Position numbers and translations under genes: made by a program. DNA of 64,000 bases, from positions 62,001 through 126,000 of the forward strand of contig DAHUZB010000005.1 of NCBI GenBank assembly GCA_027306785.1, in the 5' to 3' direction. Each line of letters starts with the position of its first letter. The first letter of the stretch is position 1. The notes below the pieces were generated by a model. That model was not told where the DNA came from and made no database searches. It worked only from the letters and a program-made list of their open reading frames with translations. Shown here piece by piece: positions 43,146 to 52,653 of the stretch. This stretch comes from Vulcanimicrobiota bacterium (GTDB taxonomy: Bacteria > Vulcanimicrobiota > Vulcanimicrobiia > Vulcanimicrobiales > Vulcanimicrobiaceae).

Positions 43146-43729
43146 GCTCGCATCCCCGAGAGCATCACGCGCAGGCTCTGCGCGACGCGCCGCACGTGCG
43201 AACGCGAACGCATCGCGCGCGTGAGGAGCAGCGCGCCTTCGAGCGATGCGATCAGCAGATCGCTCAGCGACTCGGCATCGTCGACGCCGCGCAGTTCGTG
43301 CTTCTCGATCGCGCGCCGCACGTCGCGCACGATCGCGTCGCGCAGGTCGCGAAACGCCGCCTGAACGCGCTCGCGCAAAAACGGCAGCGCGTCGTCGGCT
43401 TCGAGAGCCGCGTTCGCGAGCGGACATCCGCCCGCGACGACCGGGCGCTCGCAATAGTGCTCGAACGCATCGATGAAGGCGACGAGACGCGCGTAGCCGG
43501 AGGGTCGGCGCGCGAGCGCGTCGCGAAAATAGGCCTGCACTTCGTCGAATGCATACTCGAACGCCGCGACCGCCAGCTCTTCCTTGCTCGCGAAGTGGTT
43601 GTACAGACCACCCTTTTCGAGCGCGGTCGCTTCGAGGATATCCGCAATCGAGGTCCCGGCGAAACCACGGCGATTGAAGATCGGGGCGGCCGAGACGAGG
43701 ATCGCGCGGCGCCGGTGCGAAGCCTTCAC
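43142..43729 (-). CDS. TetR/AcrR-family repressor
   Basis: A 195-aa TetR protein: helix-turn-helix SIADILEATALEKGGLYNHFASKEEL at residues ~27-52, the form typical of NemR-like reactive-compound sensors, followed by GGCPLANAALE with a Cys near residue 101. The GTG start at 43729 is five bases from the perfect palindrome at 43734-43749, so autoregulation is very likely. It heads an operon with the hydrolase and thioesterase and is divergent from a DHA2 pump. Confidence 0.92.
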   Translation of the reverse strand: MKASHRRRAILVSAAPIFNRRGFAGTSIADILEATALEKGGLYNHFASKEELAVAAFEYAFDEVQAYFRDALARRPSGYARLVAFIDAFEHYCERPVVAGGCPLANAALEADDALPFLRERVQAAFRDLRDAIVRDVRRAIEKHELRGVDDAESLSDLLIASLEGALLLTRAMRSRSHVRRVAQSLRVMLSGMRA

Positions 43730-43733
43730 AAAA

Positions 43734-43749
43734 CAGACCGTTCGGTCTG
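43734..43749. promoter_or_regulatory. TetR-type operator CAGACCG-TT-CGGTCTG
   Basis: A perfect 16-base palindrome in the 59-base gap between divergent tetR and pump genes. The AGACC-N4-GGTCT core matches operators of NemR-like TetR repressors. It most likely controls both directions. Confidence 0.75.
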
Positions 43750-43788
43750 AAACGTCGAACGTCCTTGGGCTGCTGCGAGGGTGGGATC

Positions 43789-45327
43789 ATGCATGGAACC
43801 GACGATCTGATCGAGTACGGGACGCGCCGTTGGCTGGTCGTCACGGGCGTGATGCTCGCGACGCTGCTCCAAGTGCTCGACGCGACGATCGTGAACGTCG
43901 CATTGCCGACGATTCAAGGCAATCTCGGCGCGAACTTCGACGACGGGGCGTGGATCGTGACCGGCTACATCATCGCCGCGGTCATCGTGATCCCGCTGAC
44001 GCCGTGGCTGCAGCAGTTGCTCGGCCGCCGCACCTATTACGTCTCCGCGATCGTCGGCTTCACGATCACCTCGGCACTCTGCGGATTCGCGACCTCGCTG
44101 CATCAGCTGATCTTCTTCCGCGTCCTGCAGGGCCTGTGCGGGGGTGGGCTGATCGCGACGGGTCAGGCGATCATGCGCGACACGTTTCCGCCGCGTCAAC
44201 TCGGCTTGAGTCAGGCGCTGACCTCGCTCGGTGCGATCGTCGGCCCCTCGATCGGGCCGACGCTCGGCGGCGTGCTCACCGACACGCTCTCGTGGAATTG
44301 GATCTTCTTCGTCAACATCGTGCCCGGCATCATCTCGGCGCTGCTCTGCGCCGCGCTGCTGCGCGATCCGGCGCGCACCGAACGTCCCTCGCTCGACGGT
44401 GTCGGGCTCGCGCTGATGGCGATCGGTCTGGGCAGCCTGCAATACGTCCTCGACGAAGGCGAGCGTTACGACTGGTTCAACAACGGGACGATCGTGCGCA
44501 TCGCGGCGCTTGCGATCTGCGCGCTCGCGGCGTTCGTCTACTGGGAGCTGCGCGTCGTGGAGCGCCCGATCGTCGATCTTCGTATCCTGCGGCACAACCG
44601 CGTCGTCGCCGTCGGATGTCTGCTCGCGATGACGCTCGCCTTCTCACTCTTCGGCGGCGTGATCCTCGCGCCGCAATTCCAGCAGAATCTGCTGAACTTC
44701 ACCGCCACGCTCTCCGGGCTCTCGATCCTCACGCGCGCGCTCGGCATCATGGTGATGACCTTCGTCACGCTCGCGCTGCTCAACCGATTCAAAGTGCGAC
44801 CGCAGGTGCTGCTCGGCATCGGCTTCGTCATCGTCTCGATCGCAAATTTCCTCACCGCCCGCGTGAGCACGACGCAGAGCGTCTTCGGTACCTTCGTCTT
44901 TCCGCTCGTCCTCGGCGGCGTCGGCTTCGGCATGCTCTTCGTGCCGCTCTCGGTCGCGGTGCTGAGCTCCGTGCGCGGGCCGGACACGCAAAAGGCGACC
45001 TCGCTGCTCAGCCTCTGTCAGCAACTCGGCGGATCGATCTCGACCGCGGTCCTGGTAACGCTGCTCGATCGGCGCGGCGCATTCCATCAGGATATCCTCG
45101 CCGCCCGCGTGACGCTCGCTAATCCCGCGGTGCAGCGCGCGCTGCAGGAACACGCCCCGCTCGCGCTGATCGCCGGAATCGTGCAGCAGCAGGCGGCGAC
45201 GATGGCGTTCGCCGATGCGTTCTTCTTCCTCGGCGCGGTCACGCTCGTGCTCACACCGCTCGTCTTCTTTCTGCGCGCGCCGCGCGGTACGAGCGTTCCG
45301 GCGGTGGGCGCGATCGCGATGGAGTAG
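43789..45327 (+). CDS. DHA2 family (EmrB/QacA-like) MFS drug exporter
   Basis: A 512-aa exporter with 14 predicted helices. Helix 1 is LLQVLDATIVNVALPTIQ with its aspartate; GRRTYYVSA and motif C (GAIVGPSIGPTLGGV) are also present. It is similar in design to the pump at 13135-14670 but here lacks adaptor and channel genes. I use ATG 43789, which follows AGGGTGGG; an upstream in-frame start at 43765 has no site. The TetR palindrome lies about 40 bases upstream of its start. Confidence 0.92.
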   Translation: MHGTDDLIEYGTRRWLVVTGVMLATLLQVLDATIVNVALPTIQGNLGANFDDGAWIVTGYIIAAVIVIPLTPWLQQLLGRRTYYVSAIVGFTITSALCGFATSLHQLIFFRVLQGLCGGGLIATGQAIMRDTFPPRQLGLSQALTSLGAIVGPSIGPTLGGVLTDTLSWNWIFFVNIVPGIISALLCAALLRDPARTERPSLDGVGLALMAIGLGSLQYVLDEGERYDWFNNGTIVRIAALAICALAAFVYWELRVVERPIVDLRILRHNRVVAVGCLLAMTLAFSLFGGVILAPQFQQNLLNFTATLSGLSILTRALGIMVMTFVTLALLNRFKVRPQVLLGIGFVIVSIANFLTARVSTTQSVFGTFVFPLVLGGVGFGMLFVPLSVAVLSSVRGPDTQKATSLLSLCQQLGGSISTAVLVTLLDRRGAFHQDILAARVTLANPAVQRALQEHAPLALIAGIVQQQAATMAFADAFFFLGAVTLVLTPLVFFLRAPRGTSVPAVGAIAME

Positions 45328-45328
45328 G

Positions 45329-45985
45329 TCAGCCCGCGTCGCGCGCGCCGAGCGCGCCGAGCGATGCGGCGACCAGCACGTCGCGGTCCACGTTGTTCCC
45401 GGGGACCGAGAGCCCGGGGATCGGCGGCTGCCCCGTGCCGTTGGAGTACTGGTGCAGCACGAGCTCGGTGAAGCCGGGGATCGGCGTGACGTCGCCGGGC
45501 GGCACGCCGTACTCCGCAAGCCAGAGGCGGTGCCCGGCAAAGGCGTCCGAGTTGCCGAAGTAGGTCGCCCAGGTATCCGGGTTCGTGTAGATGATCGGCT
45601 GACCGAGCTCGGCTTGGATCGTGTCGAGCGTCGCGGCGAGATTTTCGACCCGCGCCTGGACCGACGATCCCCAGCCCTGCGCGCCCGAGCCCTCTTCCAC
45701 GTCGACCACCGGCGCGAGCGTGCCGTACATACCGTCGGCGGCTGCCAGAAAATGATCGGCTTGCGCCACGGCGTCTTGCCCCATCAGCCAAAAGAAGTAA
45801 GAGCCGAACGGCGTGCCGTGCGCCTTGCACGCATCGTGCGCGTTCACGAACGCCGGACCGTCGTCGTAGGCGGGATTCGCCCCGTAGCAGACGCGCGCGT
45901 AGACGAAGCCGACCGCCGAATCGGCGAGCGCCGTCGTCCACGACGGCGTTCCGTTCGCATAACTGGTATCGATCCCGTAGAGCAT
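45329..45985 (-). CDS. GH25 (muramidase/lysozyme-like) glycoside hydrolase
   Basis: A 218-aa GH25-like protein that would cut the MurNAc-GlcNAc bond in peptidoglycan. Features are [10 protein letters not shown] at the N-terminus (catalytic-barrel Asp), [10 protein letters not shown], the catalytic acidic motif VVDVEEGSG near residue 95, [15 protein letters not shown], and [12 protein letters not shown] use ATG 45985, with AAGGGGG upstream. There is no signal peptide or binding domain, so export is unexplained. No phage genes surround it, so it is not obviously an endolysin. Confidence 0.78.
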   Translation of the reverse strand: MLYGIDTSYANGTPSWTTALADSAVGFVYARVCYGANPAYDDGPAFVNAHDACKAHGTPFGSYFFWLMGQDAVAQADHFLAAADGMYGTLAPVVDVEEGSGAQGWGSSVQARVENLAATLDTIQAELGQPIIYTNPDTWATYFGNSDAFAGHRLWLAEYGVPPGDVTPIPGFTELVLHQYSNGTGQPPIPGLSVPGNNVDRDVLVAASLGALGARDAG

Positions 45986-46011
45986 GCACACACCCCCTTG
46001 CAGCAAGAGCG

Positions 46012-46040
46012 AGTGTACCAAGATCGCCGCGTTTTGCGAA
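46012..46040 (-). promoter_or_regulatory. Possible promoter of the GH25 gene
   Basis: On the minus strand TTCGCA (46040-46035), 17 bases, then TACACT (46017-46012), 27 bases before the start codon. Both boxes match four of six consensus bases. Confidence 0.35.
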
Positions 46041-46095
46041 CGGGGTCGTTCGGACTACCAGGGTCGGCGGCACGCGCCGTGCAAACGCCGTCTCC

Positions 46096-47649
<1,554 letters not shown>

Positions 47650-47662
47650 GGATATCTCTACG

Positions 47663-48343
47663 ATGACGACACGGCACGACTTCCTCGCCCTCGGCGCACT
47701 GCTCGCAGCGGCATTCCCGTCGCTCGCCGTCGCCGCTCCCGCCGCCGCGCACGAACCCGCGCTCGACTTCGCGCTCCCCGCGTTCGAGGCGTCGCTTGCG
47801 AGCGCGGGCGCGGCGCACAAGCATCTCTTCGCCTCCAAAGCGGTCGACGACGGCGGCGTGTTCGGCGCGATGCAGACGGTAATGCACGCCTACGCGTCGA
47901 TCGGCACGCGTGCGGGCGACGTGCTTCCCGTCGCGGTGCTCTATCACTACGGCGCCGTGCTCGGCTTCGGTGATGCGAGCTGGAACGACTACATCACTCC
48001 GGCGCTCGCCAAGATGCCGAAGGACAAGGTGGCGCGTTTCGGTCTCGCGGTGAAACCGGGCGGCGGGAATCCGGCGATGAAGGTCGACCCCAAGGCGGGC
48101 GCGTTCGACAGCTCGATCGACGGTCTGCTCGCGCTCGCACCGAACGCGCGCTTCTACGTGTGCAACAACGCGCTCGCGGGCATGAGCGCGGAGATCGCGA
48201 AGCTGCTCGGCCGCACGCACGCGGCCGTGTACGGTGCGCTCGCGCACGATCTGATTCCGCACGCGATGCTCGTTCCCGCGGGGGTCTGGGCCGTGCACGC
48301 GATCCAGGAGCGCGGCTTCACGCTCCTGCAAACCTCACTCTAG
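47663..48343 (+). CDS. Exported DsrE/F-like protein
   Basis: A 226-aa protein with an N-terminal signal (RHDFLALGALLAAAFPSLAVA; Tat-like but with just one of the two arginines). A DsrE/DsrF-like domain follows, with FYVCNNALAGM near residue 169 (single conserved Cys, as in sulfur-relay proteins) and a typical end, MLVPAGVWAVHAIQERGF. It follows pccB by 13 bases with GAGGA in between. The function of exported DsrE-like proteins is unknown; sulfur carriage is a family-based guess. Confidence 0.65.
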   Translation: MTTRHDFLALGALLAAAFPSLAVAAPAAAHEPALDFALPAFEASLASAGAAHKHLFASKAVDDGGVFGAMQTVMHAYASIGTRAGDVLPVAVLYHYGAVLGFGDASWNDYITPALAKMPKDKVARFGLAVKPGGGNPAMKVDPKAGAFDSSIDGLLALAPNARFYVCNNALAGMSAEIAKLLGRTHAAVYGALAHDLIPHAMLVPAGVWAVHAIQERGFTLLQTSL

Positions 48344-48636
48344 CGATTCGCCTCGAGCGCGGCGAGAAATCCCTCGGCGCGCTTGGTCGCGGCGAACTCG
48401 AGGATCTCGTATGCGGAGACGCCCTCGCGGACGAAGGGGTCGTCCTGCATGATCGCATCGAGCTGCTCGCGCGGAAGATCGGCGGTGACGATCACGCCGC
48501 CGGTGCGCGGCACGAGCGGCCCCGAAACGATGAACGTACCGGCCGCGTACTGCCGATCGAGAAAGGCGCGATGGGCCTCGAGATGGCGATCGACCTCGGC
48601 GGCGGGCTTGAGGTAGCGGGAGAGCAGCAGAAACAT
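48340..48636 (-). CDS. YciI-family protein
   Basis: A 98-aa YciI-like protein (ferredoxin-like fold): FLLLSRYLKPAAEVDRHLEAHRAFL with the conserved His, SGPLVPRTGG, and DPFVREGVSAYEI with the conserved Asp-Pro-Phe. The family is widespread, with lyase-type activity shown in a few members. It converges with the DsrE-like gene (4-base overlap) and is divergent from fabI. Confidence 0.85.
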   Translation of the reverse strand: MFLLLSRYLKPAAEVDRHLEAHRAFLDRQYAAGTFIVSGPLVPRTGGVIVTADLPREQLDAIMQDDPFVREGVSAYEILEFAATKRAEGFLAALEANR

Positions 48637-48695
48637 GGGCCGTTGCGTTTCGGCAGGATAGGGACGCCGCACCTTGCGCTGGTATCTACACCCGC

Positions 48696-49484
48696 GTGAA
48701 GCTGCTCGAAGGAAAACGCGCCCTCATCACGGGCGTCGCCAACCGCTGGTCGATCGCGACCGGCATCGCCCGCAAGATGCACGAACACGGCGCCCAACTC
48801 GCCTTCACCTACCAGGGTGAGCGCGTGAAGGACGAAGTGGAGAAGCTCGCCGCCGAACTCGGCGGGGGCCCCGTCATCGCCTGCGACGTAGCCGACGACG
48901 CCTCGCTCACCGCGATGCGCGAGGAGCTCGCCGCGCGGTTCGGCCGGCTCGATGCGCTCGTGCATTCGATCGCCTTCGTAAACAAAGAAGATCTCGCCGG
49001 CACCGTCTACGACACGTCGCGGCACGGCTTCGGCATGGCGCTCGATATCTCGTCGTTCTCGCTCATCGCGCTCGTGCATGCGCTGCACGATCACCTCAAC
49101 GACGACGCCTCGATCATGGCGCTCTCGTATCTCGGTGCGACCGCGATCGTTCCCAACTACAACATCGCCGGGATCGCGAAGGCCGCGCTCGAATCGATCG
49201 TGCGCTATCTCGCCTACGATCTCGGACCGCGCGGCATTCGCGTGAACGCGATCTCGGCCGGTCCGATCAAGACGGCGAGCTCGCGCCAAGTCGGCGGCTT
49301 CTCGAAGATTCTCGAGGTCGTGCCGAAGGTGGCGCCGCTCAAGCGCAACATCACCGCGGACGACGTCGGCAACACCGCCGTCTATCTTGCCTCCGATCTC
49401 GCGCGCGCGATTACCGCGGACGTGCACTTCGTCGACTCGGGCTACCACTCGATGGGCATGTATCCGCCCGAATTCGGATCGTGA
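48696..49484 (+). CDS. fabI: Enoyl-ACP reductase (NADH), FabI type
   Basis: Reduces enoyl-ACP in the last step of fatty acid elongation. The 262-aa short-chain dehydrogenase fold has GVANRWSIATGIA near residue 14 (the FabI glycine loop), HSIAFVNKEDL, and the catalytic Tyr-x6-Lys in NYNIAGIAKAALE near residue 160, then NAISAGPIKTASS. Starts at GTG 48696. It is followed by the epsilon-like gene via GTGA, so it is cotranscribed with the carboxylase alpha subunit and links lipid synthesis to CoA carboxylation. Confidence 0.95.
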   Translation: MKLLEGKRALITGVANRWSIATGIARKMHEHGAQLAFTYQGERVKDEVEKLAAELGGGPVIACDVADDASLTAMREELAARFGRLDALVHSIAFVNKEDLAGTVYDTSRHGFGMALDISSFSLIALVHALHDHLNDDASIMALSYLGATAIVPNYNIAGIAKAALESIVRYLAYDLGPRGIRVNAISAGPIKTASSRQVGGFSKILEVVPKVAPLKRNITADDVGNTAVYLASDLARAITADVHFVDSGYHSMGMYPPEFGS

Positions 49485-49669
49485 TCCGTATCGTCGGCAC
49501 GCCGCCCCCGGACGATCATGTGGCGGCGATCGCGGCGGCGATCGCCGCCGCGACTCTCGCGCCCGTCGAACCGGAGCGCACGGCGCTCGCCCCGTGGAAG
49601 CTCGCGGCGCGCCGACCGGATCTCGATCTCGACGGCATCCGCGCCGTCGTCCGCACTCGTCGAAGCTAG
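49481..49669 (+). CDS. Acyl-CoA carboxylase epsilon-subunit-like small protein
   Basis: A 62-aa protein that looks like an AccE/epsilon subunit: it starts IRIVGTPPPDDHVAAIAAAI, close to the family form RVVRGxPTPEELAAL, and has an alanine-rich helix and a Trp (ALAPWKLAARR). Actinobacterial epsilon subunits enhance alpha-beta carboxylase assembly. It is coupled to fabI by GTGA and precedes the alpha subunit by seven bases, which strongly supports the role. Short length keeps confidence moderate. Confidence 0.65.
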   Translation: MIRIVGTPPPDDHVAAIAAAIAAATLAPVEPERTALAPWKLAARRPDLDLDGIRAVVRTRRS

Positions 49670-49676
49670 GATACCG

Positions 49677-51428
49677 ATGTTCTCGAAGATTCTGATCGCC
49701 AATCGCGGCGAGATCGCCATTCGCGTGATGCGCACCGCGCGCGAGATGGGGATCGCAACCGTCGCCGTCTACTCCGAGGCCGATCGCGACGGACTGCACG
49801 TCAAGACCGCCGACGAAGCCTATCTGCTCGGTCCGGCGGCGCCGTCGCAGAGCTATTTGAACGTCGAGAAACTGCTCGAGATCGCCGCGCGCAGCGGCGC
49901 CGAAGCGATTCACCCCGGCTACGGTTTTCTCGCCGAGAACGCGGCGTTCGCGCGGCGCGTGATCGAGGCGGGACTGGTCTGGATCGGCCCGCATCCCGAC
50001 GCGATCGACGCGATGGGCGACAAGCTGCGCGCCCGCCAAGCGATGAAGCTCGCGAACGTCCCCTTCGTCCCCGGCGGCACCGAGGCGATCGCCGACGCCG
50101 CCGCGGCGCGCGAAGCGGCGGCGCGCTACGGGCTGCCGCTCGCGCTCAAAGCCTCCGGCGGCGGCGGCGGCAAAGGCTTAAAGGTCGCGCGCACGCTCGA
50201 CGAGATCGAATCCGCCTTCACGACCGCGCAACGCGAAGCCGAGGCGTACTTTAAAAACGGCACGATCTACGCCGAACGCTATCTCGAGAACCCCAAACAC
50301 GTCGAACTGCAGATCCTGGCCGACAAGCACGGAAACGTCGTGCACGTCGGCGAGCGCGACTGCTCGCTGCAGCGCCGTCACCAGAAGCTCTGGGAGGAAG
50401 CGCCCGCGCAGATTCCCGAGCGGGTGCGCAGCGCCATGCGCGAAGCGGGCATTCGCGCCGCGGCCGCGATCGGCTACGACTCGGTCGGCACCATCGAATG
50501 TCTGGTCAGCGGCGACGAGTTCTTCTTCCTCGAGATGAACACGCGTATCCAGGTCGAGCACACCGTGAGCGAGATGATCTCCGGCCTCGATCTGATTCGC
50601 GAGCAGATTCGCGTCGCCGCGGGCGAACCGCTCGGGTTCACGCAGGAGCAGATCGCGTTTCGGGGTTGCGCGATCGAAGGGCGCGTCAACGCCGAGGACC
50701 CGGCGCAGAATTTCCGTCCGGCCCCCGGCACGATTACCGCCTATCGCGAGCCCGCGGGACTCGGCGTGCGCATCGACGCCGCCGCCTATCCCGGCTATAC
50801 GATCTCGCCCGATTACGATTCTATGATCGCGAAGCTGATCGTGTGGGCGCCGACCCGCGAGCAAGCGATCGCGCGGCTCGCGCGCGCGATCGACGAGTAC
50901 GAGATCGGCGGAGTACCGACCACGCTCCCGCTGCTGCGCGCGCTCTGCGATGAAGAGCAGGTGCGCACCGCCCGCTACGGCACCGCCACGCTCGAAGCGT
51001 TCGCCGCACGGCACTTCGCCGCGGCGACGAACGGCGAGCCGAGCGTTCCGCCCGCGGAGCCGCCGCCGCACGCGCCCGAACTGCGCGTCGAGGTGAACGA
51101 TCGACTCTACCGCGTGCGCCTACTCGATCTCCCGGTGCCGAGCGCCGGAGCGGCGGGCCCGGCGCGACGCGCGGCGCCGCGTTCCGCGGCGAAAAAGCGC
51201 GGCGGGGCCGCGCACGGCAACGATGTGGTCTCGCCGATGCACGGCGTCGTCGTCGAACTGAAACTCAAGGCGGGCGATGCGGTCGAGGAGCAGCAAGTCG
51301 TCGCGGTCGTCGAAGCGATGAAGATGATGAACGAGATCCGCGCGCACAAGAGCGGCACCGTGCGGGAGACGCACGCCGCGGTCGGCGATACGGTCGAAGC
51401 CAACGCCGCGCTCGTGACCATCGAGTAA
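49677..51428 (+). CDS. Acyl-CoA carboxylase alpha subunit (biotin carboxylase + BCCP)
   Basis: A 583-aa protein carrying biotin carboxylase and biotin carrier. Residues ~1-450: KILIANRGEIAIRVMR, the ATP-grasp loop KASGGGGGKGLKVAR, ERDCSLQRRHQKL, and the catalytic region FLEMNTRIQVEHTV. A linker follows, then BCCP with biotin lysine K549 in EAMKMMNE. This is the AccA3/PccA layout used by diderm and actinobacterial acyl-CoA carboxylases. ATG 49677 follows the epsilon-like gene. Partner beta subunit is at 46096-47649; acyl specificity cannot be decided. Confidence 0.95.
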   Translation: MFSKILIANRGEIAIRVMRTAREMGIATVAVYSEADRDGLHVKTADEAYLLGPAAPSQSYLNVEKLLEIAARSGAEAIHPGYGFLAENAAFARRVIEAGLVWIGPHPDAIDAMGDKLRARQAMKLANVPFVPGGTEAIADAAAAREAAARYGLPLALKASGGGGGKGLKVARTLDEIESAFTTAQREAEAYFKNGTIYAERYLENPKHVELQILADKHGNVVHVGERDCSLQRRHQKLWEEAPAQIPERVRSAMREAGIRAAAAIGYDSVGTIECLVSGDEFFFLEMNTRIQVEHTVSEMISGLDLIREQIRVAAGEPLGFTQEQIAFRGCAIEGRVNAEDPAQNFRPAPGTITAYREPAGLGVRIDAAAYPGYTISPDYDSMIAKLIVWAPTREQAIARLARAIDEYEIGGVPTTLPLLRALCDEEQVRTARYGTATLEAFAARHFAAATNGEPSVPPAEPPPHAPELRVEVNDRLYRVRLLDLPVPSAGAAGPARRAAPRSAAKKRGGAAHGNDVVSPMHGVVVELKLKAGDAVEEQQVVAVVEAMKMMNEIRAHKSGTVRETHAAVGDTVEANAALVTIE

Positions 51429-51429
51429 C

Positions 51430-52653
51430 TCAGCGCGGCGGACGGCCGCCGAGAATTCGTGCGAGCGGCACCGCGATCACCGCGCCCTCGCGCGAACCGA
51501 TCACGAGCGTCCGATTCACCACGATCGGCGAACCGACGTTGAAGTGGTACGGCTCGCGCAGCGCGCCCCGTACGGCGCCCGTGCGGGCGTCGAGCGCCCA
51601 GAGCACGCCGCCGAGGTCGCCGAAATAGAGCGTTCCGTCGACGAGCACGGCGCCGCCTTTGACGGCACCGCGCACGCGGCGTTGCCAGAGCACGCGTCCG
51701 CTCGCCGGATCGAGCGCGTGCATCACCGGTTCGATGCTGCTGCCGACGTACAACCGCCCGTCGGCCAGGAGCGGAATCGCCGCCTCGTTCCGCATCGGCA
51801 CCGCACCACGGCCGAGTGCGCGCTCCCACGCGAGGGCTCCCGTGCGCAGATCGAGCGCATAGGCGTACTGCCGCGCCGCGCCGGGCTCACCGAAGCAGCG
51901 CGGATCGCGATCGAGCATCCGCAGGTAACCCCCATACGCGCGGTGCGCGTCGGCCGCCAGCGGCTGATCGGTAAACGCGGCTCGGCAATCCGGAAACCGA
52001 CGGCTCCAGCGCACCGATCCGTCGCGTGCGTTCAAACGCGTGACGGCATTCGGAAATCCGCCCGAGACGAGGAACGTGCCGTCCCCGAGATCCACGATCG
52101 CCGTCATCGCTCCGCTCGAGCCGACGTTCGTCCGCCAACGCACCGCGCCGGTGCGAGGATCGAGCGCGAGCACGGTACCGGTGCCGTCCGCGTGCACGTA
52201 GCGGCCGTCGACGATGGCGCCGGTCGGCATCCCCGTTCCCGCGATCGAGATCCGCCAGCGCACGCGTCCCGTCGCCGCATCGAGCGCGTAAATCGTATTC
52301 GCTCCCGCGCCGAGCACGACGTAGTGCGGCGGGTCCCATACGCGCGGCTGCGCATCGCCCGACGAGACGATGACGAGCCCGTCGTCGAGCAGCGGCGCCG
52401 ACATCAGCGGCGCATCGGCGGTGAACTGCCAACGCAGACGCCCGCTACGAAATTCGATCGCCGAGAGCGTGCGCGCGTTCGAAGCGGCGTAGAGCACGCC
52501 GTCCGCATAGGTGGGCGATGACGAGATCGCGCCGGTCGTCGCGACGCGCCAGCGAACCGCCGCGGGTACGGCGGCATCGCGCACGACCGCATCGAGTTGC
52601 GGATTCAGCCGAAAGGTGTGCCACAGCAGCGTTGCGGCGAGCGCCGGAATCAT
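51430..52653 (-). CDS. PQQ-like beta-propeller protein B
   Basis: A 407-aa exported protein of repeated propeller blades of the PQQ/PQQ_2 type: LYAASN...IEFRSGRLRWQF, IYALDAATGRVRWR, VLALDPRTGAVRWRT, YALDLRTGALAWERA, HALDPASGRVLWQR, WALDARTGAVRG. Each repeat ends in the G-x-x-x-W tryptophan. A short N-terminal hydrophobic segment (MIPALAATLLWHTF) suggests export. ATG 52653 overlaps the stop of the twin gene. No BamB lipobox is present. Role may be a scaffold or a sensor; no enzymatic residues are seen. Confidence 0.75.
   Translation of the reverse strand: MIPALAATLLWHTFRLNPQLDAVVRDAAVPAAVRWRVATTGAISSSPTYADGVLYAASNARTLSAIEFRSGRLRWQFTADAPLMSAPLLDDGLVIVSSGDAQPRVWDPPHYVVLGAGANTIYALDAATGRVRWRISIAGTGMPTGAIVDGRYVHADGTGTVLALDPRTGAVRWRTNVGSSGAMTAIVDLGDGTFLVSGGFPNAVTRLNARDGSVRWSRRFPDCRAAFTDQPLAADAHRAYGGYLRMLDRDPRCFGEPGAARQYAYALDLRTGALAWERALGRGAVPMRNEAAIPLLADGRLYVGSSIEPVMHALDPASGRVLWQRRVRGAVKGGAVLVDGTLYFGDLGGVLWALDARTGAVRGALREPYHFNVGSPIVVNRTLVIGSREGAVIAVPLARILGGRPPR

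Noticed and set aside
45329-45985. Prophage remnant around the GH25 gene
   Set aside because: Neighbours are a drug pump and a carboxylase subunit; no integrase, holin, structural genes or attachment repeats.
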